DNA of 41,827 nt from Cyanobacteria bacterium MH1_Bin12. GTDB taxonomy: Bacteria; Cyanobacteriota; Cyanobacteriia; Cyanobacteriales; Cyanobacteriaceae. A model generated the notes under the pieces. That model worked only from the letters and a program-made list of their open reading frames with translations. It was not told the DNA's origin and made no database searches. The stretch is from contig JAALKG010000006.1 in the NCBI GenBank assembly GCA_011088145.1, positions 1 through 41,827 of the forward strand, given 5' to 3'. Every line of letters starts with the position of its first letter. Position 1 is the stretch's first letter. Shown one piece after another: positions 27,524 to 35,662 of the stretch. The translations under genes and the position numbers were made by a program.

Positions 27524-27774
27524 GGTTTTTCTTTGTTTTATTAAAATGTAAGTCTTTATAGGTGTTAATTTAAAGGAAAATATTTGTCAGCAAAAATTTT
27601 AAAATTCAGTTTCAAGAAGTAAGATTGAGGATTTACCCATTTGTACCACACACTTTTGGCTTTGAGATTGCTTCAGATTGCTTCGCTATCGATCGCAATG
27701 ACCAAAAGAAAAAGATCAAGATTTTCAAGACTCGATAAGCAAAATTCCCTTTGTCCTTTGCCGCAATGCCTCAT
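27524..27774. other. Spacer, no gene seen
   Basis: Upstream of the kinase-FGE remnant. It holds a GATCGC-containing segment and a CCTTTGTCCTTTG motif (about 27749). No promoter could be assigned. Confidence 0.4.
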
Positions 27775-28170
27775 TTAACTTTGCCCTTTTGACGTTGTTA
27801 TGGTGACTTCTTTTTCTTGCATCAAAGCCTGAAATCGAGGACGAAAGTTAGCTTGAGGAGGTACGCCTGTAAAAAACAAAGTCCCTTCGGTGTGAGTAAA
27901 AAATTGTAACCCTGCTGATGAGTCACCCTGCTTCAATCTTTGTTGTAAATATTCTTGATAACGAGAAGTCAATAACAAAAGTCTTTGGTTAGTTGAACCT
28001 CGCCACAATAGCTCATCGTGAAGATTTTCTTGGTATAAGCCATCAATTAGCAAATCTAAGACAGTTAAAAGCTGTTTTTGGGCGTTAGTTCCCGTTTTTT
28101 GTAAATTTTCTAGTTTATAACCTGTATAACAAATCACCCCTAAATCTTTTTGCTGACGGATATTTTTTAT
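27775..28170 (-). pseudogene. Radical-SAM activase-like protein, 5' truncated
   Basis: A frame open from 28170, after a TAG, to the stop at 27775. It reads IRQQKDLGVICYTGYKLENL, then LLTVLDLLIDGLYQENLHDE and LLWRGSTNQRLLLLTSRY. This is the C-terminal half of NrdG/pyruvate-formate-lyase-activase-type 4Fe-4S single-cluster proteins, where ICYTGY, LIDG and RGSxNQR are typical. The N-terminal CxxxCxxC cluster motif and SAM site are absent. The first ATG (28137) would give 120 residues with no cluster. The truncation begins right after the FHA-winged-helix gene stop. Alternatively the gene was cut by a recombination at the island edge. Confidence 0.65.
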
Positions 28171-28176
28171 CTAAAT

Positions 28177-28866
28177 TTATGGTTCACAATCAATAGTTAA
28201 AAAATATCCTCTGCCTCTTCTGTTGACGATTCCTTCTCTTTTCCCTTTATTTTTTTCAAAAATGTCTCGAATTTCTTGAATTGTATCCATTAAACCTTGA
28301 TGATTAGTCGCATTATCATGATTCCAAATCGCTTTGTTTAATTCTTTATAATTACAAATATGGTCTTTTCCTTGGGCTAATTTTTGGTTTGCCATAAAAA
28401 CCATTGTTTTTTCTTGGTTTTCTGTTAAGTAAATATTATGTCTAATTCCTTGTTTGATCCCATAGAGACGAGATTCACTAACATTAAAAACAAAAGGCGT
28501 TTTGGGTATATTCATAACAACACTATTGGTTTTATGGGGATCTATATATTCTAATTCCCAATTGTGAATAATAATTTTATCTTCTGTGTCAATAATATAT
28601 TCTTGATTTGGTAAGTCTTGCAATTGAAACTGCTCTTGTTCATGTTGGACGATCGTCCCATTAGTACTATTATCAGTTAAATGCCATTGACCGTTTTTCT
28701 TTTCGAGACAACAATGTTCGATGCGAGAAATAACACCATCTTCTTCAGGTAAGGCAATATCATTTTCTGGAACTCTGCCGATGGTATATTTTGTTTGTGT
28801 TAAACGGAATGTTTTTGATTCACCAGAAGGCGATTTTGTCTTTAAATAAGGTAATAAGTTATTCAT
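28177..28866 (-). CDS. FHA domain-winged helix regulator
   Basis: A 229-residue protein. The N-terminal FHA domain (about 15-110) has YTIGRVPENDIALPEEDGVI, SRIEHCCLE (the SxxH site, with Glu before His) and DNSTNGTIVQ. The C-terminal winged helix (about 125-225) has TENQEKTMVFMANQ, EIRDIFEKN and NRRGRGYFL, the OmpR/PhoB-type DNA-binding pattern. It could couple phosphothreonine binding, from the island kinases, to transcription. It is the last full gene before the transposon-end-like sequence and tRNA-Thr. The target promoter is unknown. Confidence 0.85.
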   Translation of the reverse strand: MNNLLPYLKTKSPSGESKTFRLTQTKYTIGRVPENDIALPEEDGVISRIEHCCLEKKNGQWHLTDNSTNGTIVQHEQEQFQLQDLPNQEYIIDTEDKIIIHNWELEYIDPHKTNSVVMNIPKTPFVFNVSESRLYGIKQGIRHNIYLTENQEKTMVFMANQKLAQGKDHICNYKELNKAIWNHDNATNHQGLMDTIQEIRDIFEKNKGKREGIVNRRGRGYFLTIDCEP

Positions 28867-29289
28867 TGGATAATTTCTTTTCTTACCAATACATTGAATT
28901 AGTAATAATTATAAGATTATAAGATTAATTATTATTAGGCGATCGAAAATACAACTCACATTAAAAAATATTCATTTATTACGACACTCAATAAATGTAG
29001 AAAACTTGTTAAACGCTCTTAATTCATAGTAATAGTAGTAGAATTATCTCTCAAGTTAATTTCAAATTCTAAGCGAAAATTTTGAAAAGCGATCGTCATG
29101 ATTTGAAACTTTTATCTAAATACCCTAATTGCAATGCTAAGTTTAAAATTCTTGCTCAGTAAGACTTCTAAATGCGAGGGATTGCAATCTCAATTCTCCT
29201 GTGAAGTTATTTGTTAGAGCAATTCTTAACAGATCTACTTCGCACTAAACATCTAAATAAAATTAATACTGTACAATTCAGATCCAAAT
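28867..29289. other. Spacer upstream of the FHA regulator
   Basis: AT-rich stretch with no gene, CRISPR repeat or Cas-associated RNA that I can identify. It contains a GCGATCG-like site near 29089. A CRISPR array or guide matching the tRNA was looked for and not seen. Confidence 0.45.
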
Positions 29290-29343
29290 AGAGTCATCAC
29301 GACAGTTAATTTGGCACGATGACATTTAATTTGTCACTGTACA
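29290..29343 (-). mobile_element. CAST-like (type V-K Tn7-like) transposon end next to tRNA-Thr
   Basis: Read on the minus strand from 29343, the sequence begins TGTACAGTGACAAATTA and continues AATGTCATCGTGCCAAATTA, then CTGTCGTGATGAC. The first block matches the left end of the known V-K CRISPR-associated transposon from Scytonema as I remember it, including the internal TGACAAATTAAATGTCATC. The 16-bp gap to the tRNA gene fits the known habit of V-K elements to insert beside tRNA genes. The matching motif near 14043 faces inward. No tnsB, tnsC, tniQ or cas12k gene lies in the window, so this would be a remnant or a non-autonomous element. Confidence 0.6.
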
Positions 29344-29359
29344 ACTGTACATGATTTAA

Positions 29360-29433
29360 AGCTACCTATCGGACTTGAACCGACAGCCTACTCATTACGA
29401 ATGAGTTGCTCTACCGAATTGAGCTAAGGTAGC
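29360..29433 (-). tRNA. tRNA-Thr (anticodon CGT)
   Basis: The acceptor stem GCTACCT/AGGTAGC, the D-arm TAGCTCAATTCGGTAGAGCA and the T-arm with GGTTCAAGTCC are all present. The anticodon stem ACTCA/TGAGT encloses the loop TTCGTAA, so the anticodon is CGT, reading ACG. CCA is not encoded. The transposon-like end at 29343 sits just beyond its 3' end. Confidence 0.93.
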
Positions 29434-29523
29434 AGATACATAAACATTATGAACTGGCAAACTATTATAACATAGAGCTTGGATGAAAATCCAACTCTAG
29501 AACAGTTATAAATAATGACAAAA

Positions 29524-30378
29524 CTATTGTCCAAATCTCATACTAATATCTAACCAAGACGATCGAGTTATGGTAGCACTAGTAGAAATATAATCAATAC
29601 CTGTACCGGCGATTTTTTCAATATTGGCAAGGGTAACATTACCAGAAGCTTCTATTTTAATTAGGGAATTTTCCTTTCTGATTAAGTTCACCGCTCGCGT
29701 CATATTTTCCACCGTCATATTATCTAACATGATAATATCAGCACCTTGTTCGATCGCTATTTGTACTTCTTCTAAGCAACTAGTTTCTATCTCAATACTT
29801 AAAGGATAAGGCATAGATTGACGAATCAATTTAATCGCTTCAGGAATACCACCAGCGGCTTGCATATGGTTATCTTTAATCATAATCGCATCATCTAAAC
29901 CCATACGATGATTAATCGCACCACCCACCGTAGAAGCATATTTTTCTAAAATTCTCAAACCTGGAGTCGTTTTGCGAGTATCAACTAACTTTGTCTGGTA
30001 GTCTGCAATGGCTTCTACATATTTTCTAGTCATAGTAGCAATACCACTCAAGTGCATAACTAGATTGAGAGCAAGTCTTTCTCCTGTCAATAAGGCTGAC
30101 ATTTTCCCTTCTATTTCCCATATTTTTGTTCCTATGGGAATTTTTTCACCTTCTTGAATTAAATTTTCATATTTCATTTGTCCGTCTAACAAAGTAAATA
30201 CCCTTTGAGCGATGGGCAATCCGGCAATCACTCCTTCTTCTTTTAATAACCAATGGGCTTTACCAACGGGAGATTCTAAACCAAATATACCATCCGTGGT
30301 GCGATCGCCTTTACCAATATCTTCTAATAACCAATCACGAATAAAAGAATCCAATATTAACCCAGAAGGAATAGTCAT
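29524..30378 (-). CDS. nadC: Nicotinate-nucleotide pyrophosphorylase (carboxylating)
   Basis: A 284-residue enzyme that makes nicotinate mononucleotide from quinolinate and PRPP in NAD biosynthesis. Motifs visible are DIGKGDRTTDGI near the start, LNLVMHLSGIAT, DTRKTTPGLR (substrate-binding Arg and Lys), HRMGLDDAIMIKDNH (about 158), DIIMLDN and EASGNVTL. All catalytic segments are present and the length is normal. It is the first gene beyond tRNA-Thr, transcribed the same way, and clearly outside the island. Confidence 0.95.
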   Translation of the reverse strand: MTIPSGLILDSFIRDWLLEDIGKGDRTTDGIFGLESPVGKAHWLLKEEGVIAGLPIAQRVFTLLDGQMKYENLIQEGEKIPIGTKIWEIEGKMSALLTGERLALNLVMHLSGIATMTRKYVEAIADYQTKLVDTRKTTPGLRILEKYASTVGGAINHRMGLDDAIMIKDNHMQAAGGIPEAIKLIRQSMPYPLSIEIETSCLEEVQIAIEQGADIIMLDNMTVENMTRAVNLIRKENSLIKIEASGNVTLANIEKIAGTGIDYISTSATITRSSWLDISMRFGQ

Positions 30379-30501
30379 AGTTAATGAATAATGAATAATG
30401 AATCTAGATAGTTCAATTATACGTCTGACGTGAATGTTGGAAAGGTATTATTAAACATCAACTGCTTTAGAGCTTAAAGCCTAAATTATTCTCTATTTAT
30501 T

Positions 30502-33417
30502 TTAAATGGGAAAACGCTTCATTTTATCACTAGCTTCTTTTGCATTTTGAACTAAACCATAATCAACGCTTGGTATTTGAGGTATCTGCATTAAAATATC
30601 AACAGTACGTCTTAAAATACGTACGATATCTCCTTCATCAAGGGTGGTATTAGCACAAATTTCGTCCCAAGTTGCCCCTTGACACCATGCTTGAGATAAA
30701 CCGATTAAATCTCTTTCTAACCAAACTGGCATGGCGATATCTCGGCGTGTTTGAGCTTGATATAATTTTCGACGAATTTCCCACAATTCCGATTCTGGAT
30801 TGGAGCTTAATTCATCAATTTTTTGCAGCCCCAATACGTCTAAAACTTCCACAGAAGGATTATAAGCTACCCATGTATCACCTCGAATCGGTTCGGTTAT
30901 TAATGCGGTGATGACACCAGCAAGATGATGGGCCGGTAAATTATTCAGACGGCCAGACATAAATGCTAATCCTAACCATAATTCATTTTCCCCCCTAATG
31001 ACAGCAGCGGCTTTGCCCAAAGGAGTCGGAGTATATTCTTCTAAAGCTCCAAATTCTCTTAAAATATCGATTAATGCCATAAATTCTTGCCAATAATAAG
31101 AGCTATTGGCTTTATAGCGTTGATATTGACTTTGAACTTTAGTTAATTCTTGTTTGAGTTGTTGGCGTTTACGATGATTTTTTAAGATTTTGCTGATATG
31201 AGGAATTTTGTCTAAAGGATTATTGACGATCGCTTGATCAACTTCTGCTATTCTTTGTTGTTGAATGATAATTTCTTCATTCTCAGAAGAATAAGGTTGG
31301 GCATATTCACTAATTAACATACTCATAGTTAGACTTTGTTCATCACCATGACATAACAAACCTACTTTGATATTTTCAATTTCGGGAATATATAATTTCT
31401 CTACCATCGAAGTCGGAATTGTGCCAACATTCAAATCAATCACATCCTGAGAAACTGCCAAATACCAATTATTATCCTTACCTAAACAAAGTAAAAACTT
31501 GATTTTTCCATGGGGTACATGAGCAACAAATACACCTTCAATACGATAAGGATGCCTTTTATTTTCTCGACATAAATTGAGAATACTACCAGCAGATAAT
31601 GTTTCTAAAGACGGTTGAATAGCTTTTTGTTTTTGTTCTAACCAATTTCGTCTAAATAATTTCAGTATTTTCTTTTCTTGTTTTCTTCTTTCCTTGAATT
31701 TTTCGTACTGGGCTATTTCTCTGCTATTAAAAGCCGCTAAACTAATATCTAATTTAGTTATTTCCGTAGTATAAGATGCGATCGCCTCTTCTTGAGGATT
31801 TAATTGCAACTTCGCTAAATATTCAGCAAAACTCAACTCCAATAATTCCTTCGCCTCCGCAATGGAGTGCTTTTGCAATAAATTTAAAACCATACCATAG
31901 CTAGGAGCAAACTGACTGCGTAAAGGTTCAGGAGGAGCTTTTGCCAACTTAGAAGCTACTAAAGCCCCCTCAAATGGAGTTTGTACCGTCACCACATATC
32001 CCACCTCATCCATACCTCTTCTACCTGCTCTTCCCGCAATTTGTAAAAATTCTGAAGGAGTTAAATAACGAAGTCCATCATCACTTCTTTTTTTCAATGC
32101 AGAAATAATCGTAGTACGTGCAGGCATATTAATTCCCGCAGCCAAAGTTGCAGTAGCAAAAACTATTTTAACTAAACCTAACTCAAATAGTCTCTCTACT
32201 AATTCTTTCCATGCAGGTAAAATTCCCGCATGATGAGCCGCTATACCTCTGGTTAAAGGTTCTATTTGACTTTTTCTGACCAATTCACTATTTTCAGCTA
32301 AAAACCTTAATAAGCGTTCTTTAAATAAAGGTTTTTCACTCAAATAATCAACTAATTCTTCTCCTGCATCTTCATTATTAGCAATAAAAGACATGATTTT
32401 TCCATGGGCAATTTCATGTTCATTGTTAGCAAATTCGATGACTTTTTCTTGTAATTCCAAATTTTCAATCATTAAAAAATAGAGTAGATACAGTAAAATT
32501 CTTTTACTTTCTTCTATGGTGATCAAATTCATGTAAGCCAAAGATTCAACAGCTTGATCACATCCTCTACGACTAAAAATAATGTAGATAGCCGGTAGCA
32601 TTTTACTGCTACTCAATTGTTTGACAATTGTCTTGACAGTCGGACAATCTCTCTGATTGAATTTGCCTCTATTATTAGTACCTAAAAGTCTTTTTAATTT
32701 AGGATTTAACTTCTGATGTTTATTACCAAACAAAGCAAATAAGCCTTTAGCATGACTAAAATGAAATTTCAAAGGTACAGGGCGAAAATCAGATTTAATC
32801 AGCATACACTCGCTAAATTGACCATCTGAACTATGGGAAATACGAACATTATTGATCCAATCACACAACTGTTCTCCATTGCCGATAGTCGCCGATAAAC
32901 CAACTAATTGCATTTGAGCAGGGGAATAAATAATTGATTCTTCCCACACCGTGCCTCTACCGGGATTACTAATATAATGACATTCATCTAAAACGACGGC
33001 TTGTACATTTCTAATGGAAGTACCAACTTCACCAATAGGAGTACTGTAGAGCATATTACGATAAATTTCTGTCGTCATTACAACTACAGGTGCATCGGGA
33101 TTGATAATTATATCCCCAGTGATCAAACCAATTTCTGCATATAGATTGGATTTAGAAAGTAATGTTTGACCAAATTTAGCTTGAAAATCACGAAATTTTT
33201 GATTGGAGAGAGCTTTTAAAGGGGTTGTATAAAAGACTCTTTTACCTTTAGTTAAAGCTTGATAAATTGCATATTCACCAATTAAAGTTTTTCCTGAACC
33301 TGTTGGAGCAGTGACAACTACTGATTTACCCTCATCTAGATATTGAATTGCTTCTTGTTGAAAATCATCTAACTGATAGGGAAAAATGGTATTAAAATCT
33401 AAGTCTAGGGAATTCAT
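30502..33417 (-). CDS. Ski2/Mtr4-like DEAD/DEAH-box RNA helicase
   Basis: A 971-residue helicase of the Ski2/Mtr4 group (Mtr4/ISE2-like in plastids). Motifs are VVTAPTGSGKTLIGEYA (Walker A, about residue 33), VVLDECHYI (motif II), GLSATIGN (motif III), and IAAHHAGILPAWK, FATATLAAGINMPA and QIAGRAGRRGMDE (motifs IV-VI). A beta-rich insert and a C-terminal DSHCT-type helical domain follow (about 830-970). It probably unwinds structured RNA in maturation or decay. Length is normal. No neighbour suggests a complex partner. Confidence 0.92.
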   Translation of the reverse strand: MNSLDLDFNTIFPYQLDDFQQEAIQYLDEGKSVVVTAPTGSGKTLIGEYAIYQALTKGKRVFYTTPLKALSNQKFRDFQAKFGQTLLSKSNLYAEIGLITGDIIINPDAPVVVMTTEIYRNMLYSTPIGEVGTSIRNVQAVVLDECHYISNPGRGTVWEESIIYSPAQMQLVGLSATIGNGEQLCDWINNVRISHSSDGQFSECMLIKSDFRPVPLKFHFSHAKGLFALFGNKHQKLNPKLKRLLGTNNRGKFNQRDCPTVKTIVKQLSSSKMLPAIYIIFSRRGCDQAVESLAYMNLITIEESKRILLYLLYFLMIENLELQEKVIEFANNEHEIAHGKIMSFIANNEDAGEELVDYLSEKPLFKERLLRFLAENSELVRKSQIEPLTRGIAAHHAGILPAWKELVERLFELGLVKIVFATATLAAGINMPARTTIISALKKRSDDGLRYLTPSEFLQIAGRAGRRGMDEVGYVVTVQTPFEGALVASKLAKAPPEPLRSQFAPSYGMVLNLLQKHSIAEAKELLELSFAEYLAKLQLNPQEEAIASYTTEITKLDISLAAFNSREIAQYEKFKERRKQEKKILKLFRRNWLEQKQKAIQPSLETLSAGSILNLCRENKRHPYRIEGVFVAHVPHGKIKFLLCLGKDNNWYLAVSQDVIDLNVGTIPTSMVEKLYIPEIENIKVGLLCHGDEQSLTMSMLISEYAQPYSSENEEIIIQQQRIAEVDQAIVNNPLDKIPHISKILKNHRKRQQLKQELTKVQSQYQRYKANSSYYWQEFMALIDILREFGALEEYTPTPLGKAAAVIRGENELWLGLAFMSGRLNNLPAHHLAGVITALITEPIRGDTWVAYNPSVEVLDVLGLQKIDELSSNPESELWEIRRKLYQAQTRRDIAMPVWLERDLIGLSQAWCQGATWDEICANTTLDEGDIVRILRRTVDILMQIPQIPSVDYGLVQNAKEASDKMKRFPI

Positions 33418-33967
33418 CGTAATTTTTTTATTTATTTAAAATCTGAAGTTAAGTGTAGAGAAGAATAAAAATAGTGTGACTTTAATGATTCTCATTTGAA
33501 TATTGATAGCGTTGCGTTTGAGTGGAGAGGATCATTGTGTTGTTCCCTAAAGTGATCAATTGTATACCTCATTAGCATGATAATTGCTATATTGTTTCCT
33601 AAAATAGAAAAATATTTATTTACTAAAATTTGATATTGACAGTATAGTAATAATCAATTGTGAATTAGTTATCAAAAAATATTGCTCAAGTACACAAAAA
33701 TATCGATTTTCTATTCTATTTCAATGTCATAAAAATTTTTATTATCTTCTCCTTGTCTATATATTTTCTTTTTCTTCATTACAATGTTTAAATTGATCTT
33801 ACATACATAACTTGTTACTGATTCTAGCTAATTTCTGGCAGTCATTGATAGTTTTTATTTCTTGACTACTTTTGAATCATTTGTAAATTTTCGATTCTCT
33901 AAATTTAATCCTTAGAGGACGTTTGAAAAATCTGCTTCACTATTGAAAATGCTTCCTAGTCTAGTCA
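33418..33967. other. AT-rich spacer, nothing recognised
   Basis: Together with the MITE-like element that follows, this forms a gene-free region of about 1.15 kb up to 34573. I see no gene or RNA here. Confidence 0.5.
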
Positions 33968-34422
33968 GGGCTGTTTCATTCTCTAATCTGTCGTGAGGAC
34001 AAGGTAATGGGTATTACCTGAGTTGGATGTAAAAAATATTGAATGATAATGATTTTACGTAGATAGGATTGAAAATGAGTATCAATTTTTCTTCTGAGTT
34101 TAAATAAATCAATTAAAAATACTTCTCTCACCTCCTAACTCCCTTCTCCCAGCTTGTTTTAACGAATCATTTTATGTCGAACTGAGGTGGTATTAGGTAA
34201 TATAGCGAAGAACGGATTGATTAAGACATTGATGATTTCTGAAAATGTTACTGTGTCGAGATTTTAACCTTTGTCCTTTGTTATAGGTTTTGATTATTTT
34301 TAACAAAAAATGACGAAGATCAAATTTTTATCTACTTGTCCAAAAACTTAGACCAAAAAATTTACCTAAGCTTTATTTCATAATAGTTATAGCCTGAATT
34401 TGTCAAGATTTTGAAACAGCCC
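33968..34422. mobile_element. MITE-like element, copy 1, with an internal insertion
   Basis: Terminal inverted repeats are GGGCTGTTTCA at the left and TGAAACAGCCC at the right. The internal sequence GATCAAATTTTTATCTACTT and TTTACCTAAGCTTTA, among others, is shared with copy 2 at 39901-40066. Copy 2 is 166 bp; this copy has about 265 extra bp (about 34015-34281) after the GACAAGGT segment, and this insert carries dispersed repeat copy C. No protein is encoded. Small elements of this type are mobilised by a transposase elsewhere. Confidence 0.8.
34201..34281. repeat. Dispersed intergenic repeat, copy C (inside MITE copy 1)
   Basis: Shares TGTCGAGATTTTAACC and the TTGTCCTTTG end with copy B and, more weakly, copy A at 3.7 kb. 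Its position inside the extra sequence of MITE copy 1 shows it arrived with or as the insert. Confidence 0.75.
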
Positions 34423-34573
34423 AGCCTTACGAAGACGGCTATAAAGTGAATTTAGGGGACAAAAACAAAATATCTGATGTTTGAAATCGGACAGATGAAA
34501 GTGAAAACTAACGTTATGATAATATCGAGTTTATTTTCAAGCCTAAATATATATTAAACACAAGTCTAAACGC

Positions 34574-35017
34574 ATGAAAAATTGGTTAGAACACACTGTA
34601 CAAATAGAAGTTGATGCTCCAATCGATTTAGTATGGAGTTTATGGTCAGATTTAGAACAGATGCCTAAATGGATGAAGTGGATTGATTCAGTGACGGTTT
34701 TAGCCGATGATTCTGATTTATCTCGTTGGAAGCTAGCTAGTGGGCGTTTTGAGTTTAGTTGGTTATCTCGTATTGTCAAATTACAAGAAAAGCAAATTAT
34801 TCAATGGGAATCTGTGGATGGTTTACCCAATCGTGGAGCAATTCGTTTTTACGATCGCTCTCAAAGTAGTATTGTTAAATTAACTGTTGCTTATGCTATT
34901 CCTGGTATTATTGGACAACTGATGGATAATTTATTTTTGGGGCAAATAGTTGAATCTACTTTACTAGCAGATTTAGATCGTTTTAAGAATTATGTTGTTC
35001 AAGCACAAATTAAATGA
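34574..35017 (+). CDS. SRPBCC-family (cyclase/dehydrase-type) protein
   Basis: A 147-residue START/SRPBCC-type ligand-binding protein. It begins WLEHTVQIEVDAPIDLVWSLW, typical of the polyketide cyclase/dehydrase group, then MPKWMKWIDSVTVL and a C-terminal long helix. In cyanobacteria such a protein is sometimes encoded beside carotenoid genes, but none is here. The ligand is unknown. The neighbour 60 bp downstream runs the same direction. Confidence 0.85.
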   Translation: MKNWLEHTVQIEVDAPIDLVWSLWSDLEQMPKWMKWIDSVTVLADDSDLSRWKLASGRFEFSWLSRIVKLQEKQIIQWESVDGLPNRGAIRFYDRSQSSIVKLTVAYAIPGIIGQLMDNLFLGQIVESTLLADLDRFKNYVVQAQIK

Positions 35018-35077
35018 TGTTTTTTGTAAAATTGTTAATAAGGGGTGTAAATTAAAATATTTTGGGGTGAGACGACT

Positions 35078-35527
35078 ATGATGAGACTTAAGATATTTAA
35101 GATATTTAAAGTATTCAATGAAACAGGTAGTTTATTTAGAAATACTTTTGTTAAATTATTACAATTTTTTCCGATTTATTGTTACTCTTTTGATACTATA
35201 GCGAATATTTGGTTAACGATCGATGTTCCTTTTACCGATTTAATTCCTGTCTTTAGAGCCAAAACAGTTACTGATGCAGGTAAATTCGATTCTAGTACAG
35301 TTTATTCCTTACAAATGATGCTCAGTAAATTTGAGTATGACGGTGGTTTAAATCCCACTTTTAAAGCAGGTGCATTCAGTTTGGAAATAGAATCAATTAA
35401 AGCCTATGGTAAAGAAAATAGTCCTAAACTAATTCTCATGGGTGATTTGGATTTATGGAATATTGACAATACTAAAAGTAATTTATTGACGATTTATGCC
35501 CAAAAACAAGAAGATTTAGATTTTTGA
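35078..35527 (+). CDS. Conserved hypothetical protein (149 aa)
   Basis: I do not recognise this family. Residues 1-45 are basic and aromatic (LKIFKIFKVFNETGSLF); the rest is beta-rich with GGLNPTFKAGAFSLEIE and LILMGDLDLW. There is no membrane helix beyond a possible weak one near the start. It lies between the SRPBCC and DUF4335 genes on the same strand. The start at 35078 follows a GGGGTGAG sequence (35064-35071), a weak ribosome site. Confidence 0.6.
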   Translation: MMRLKIFKIFKVFNETGSLFRNTFVKLLQFFPIYCYSFDTIANIWLTIDVPFTDLIPVFRAKTVTDAGKFDSSTVYSLQMMLSKFEYDGGLNPTFKAGAFSLEIESIKAYGKENSPKLILMGDLDLWNIDNTKSNLLTIYAQKQEDLDF

Positions 35528-35662
35528 TGCTATAAAATAAATCTTCGAAATACTCAGATTGCGATCTTATTATGTAGAATAGGAGGCAATATTTATGATT
35601 CGAGAAAAAACCAAATCTTGCTATCATTAAATCGATCGTCAAATTGATAACCACAATCGAGA

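Noticed and set aside
28867-29343. CRISPR array or guide for the tRNA site
   Set aside because: No repeated unit and no stretch matching the tRNA gene beyond about 8 bp could be seen.
35595-35630. 11-residue ORF with a strong AGGAGG ribosome site
   Set aside because: Too short to support as a gene, with no repeat of Cys/Trp/His codons like an attenuator; it may only be a leader before DUF4335.
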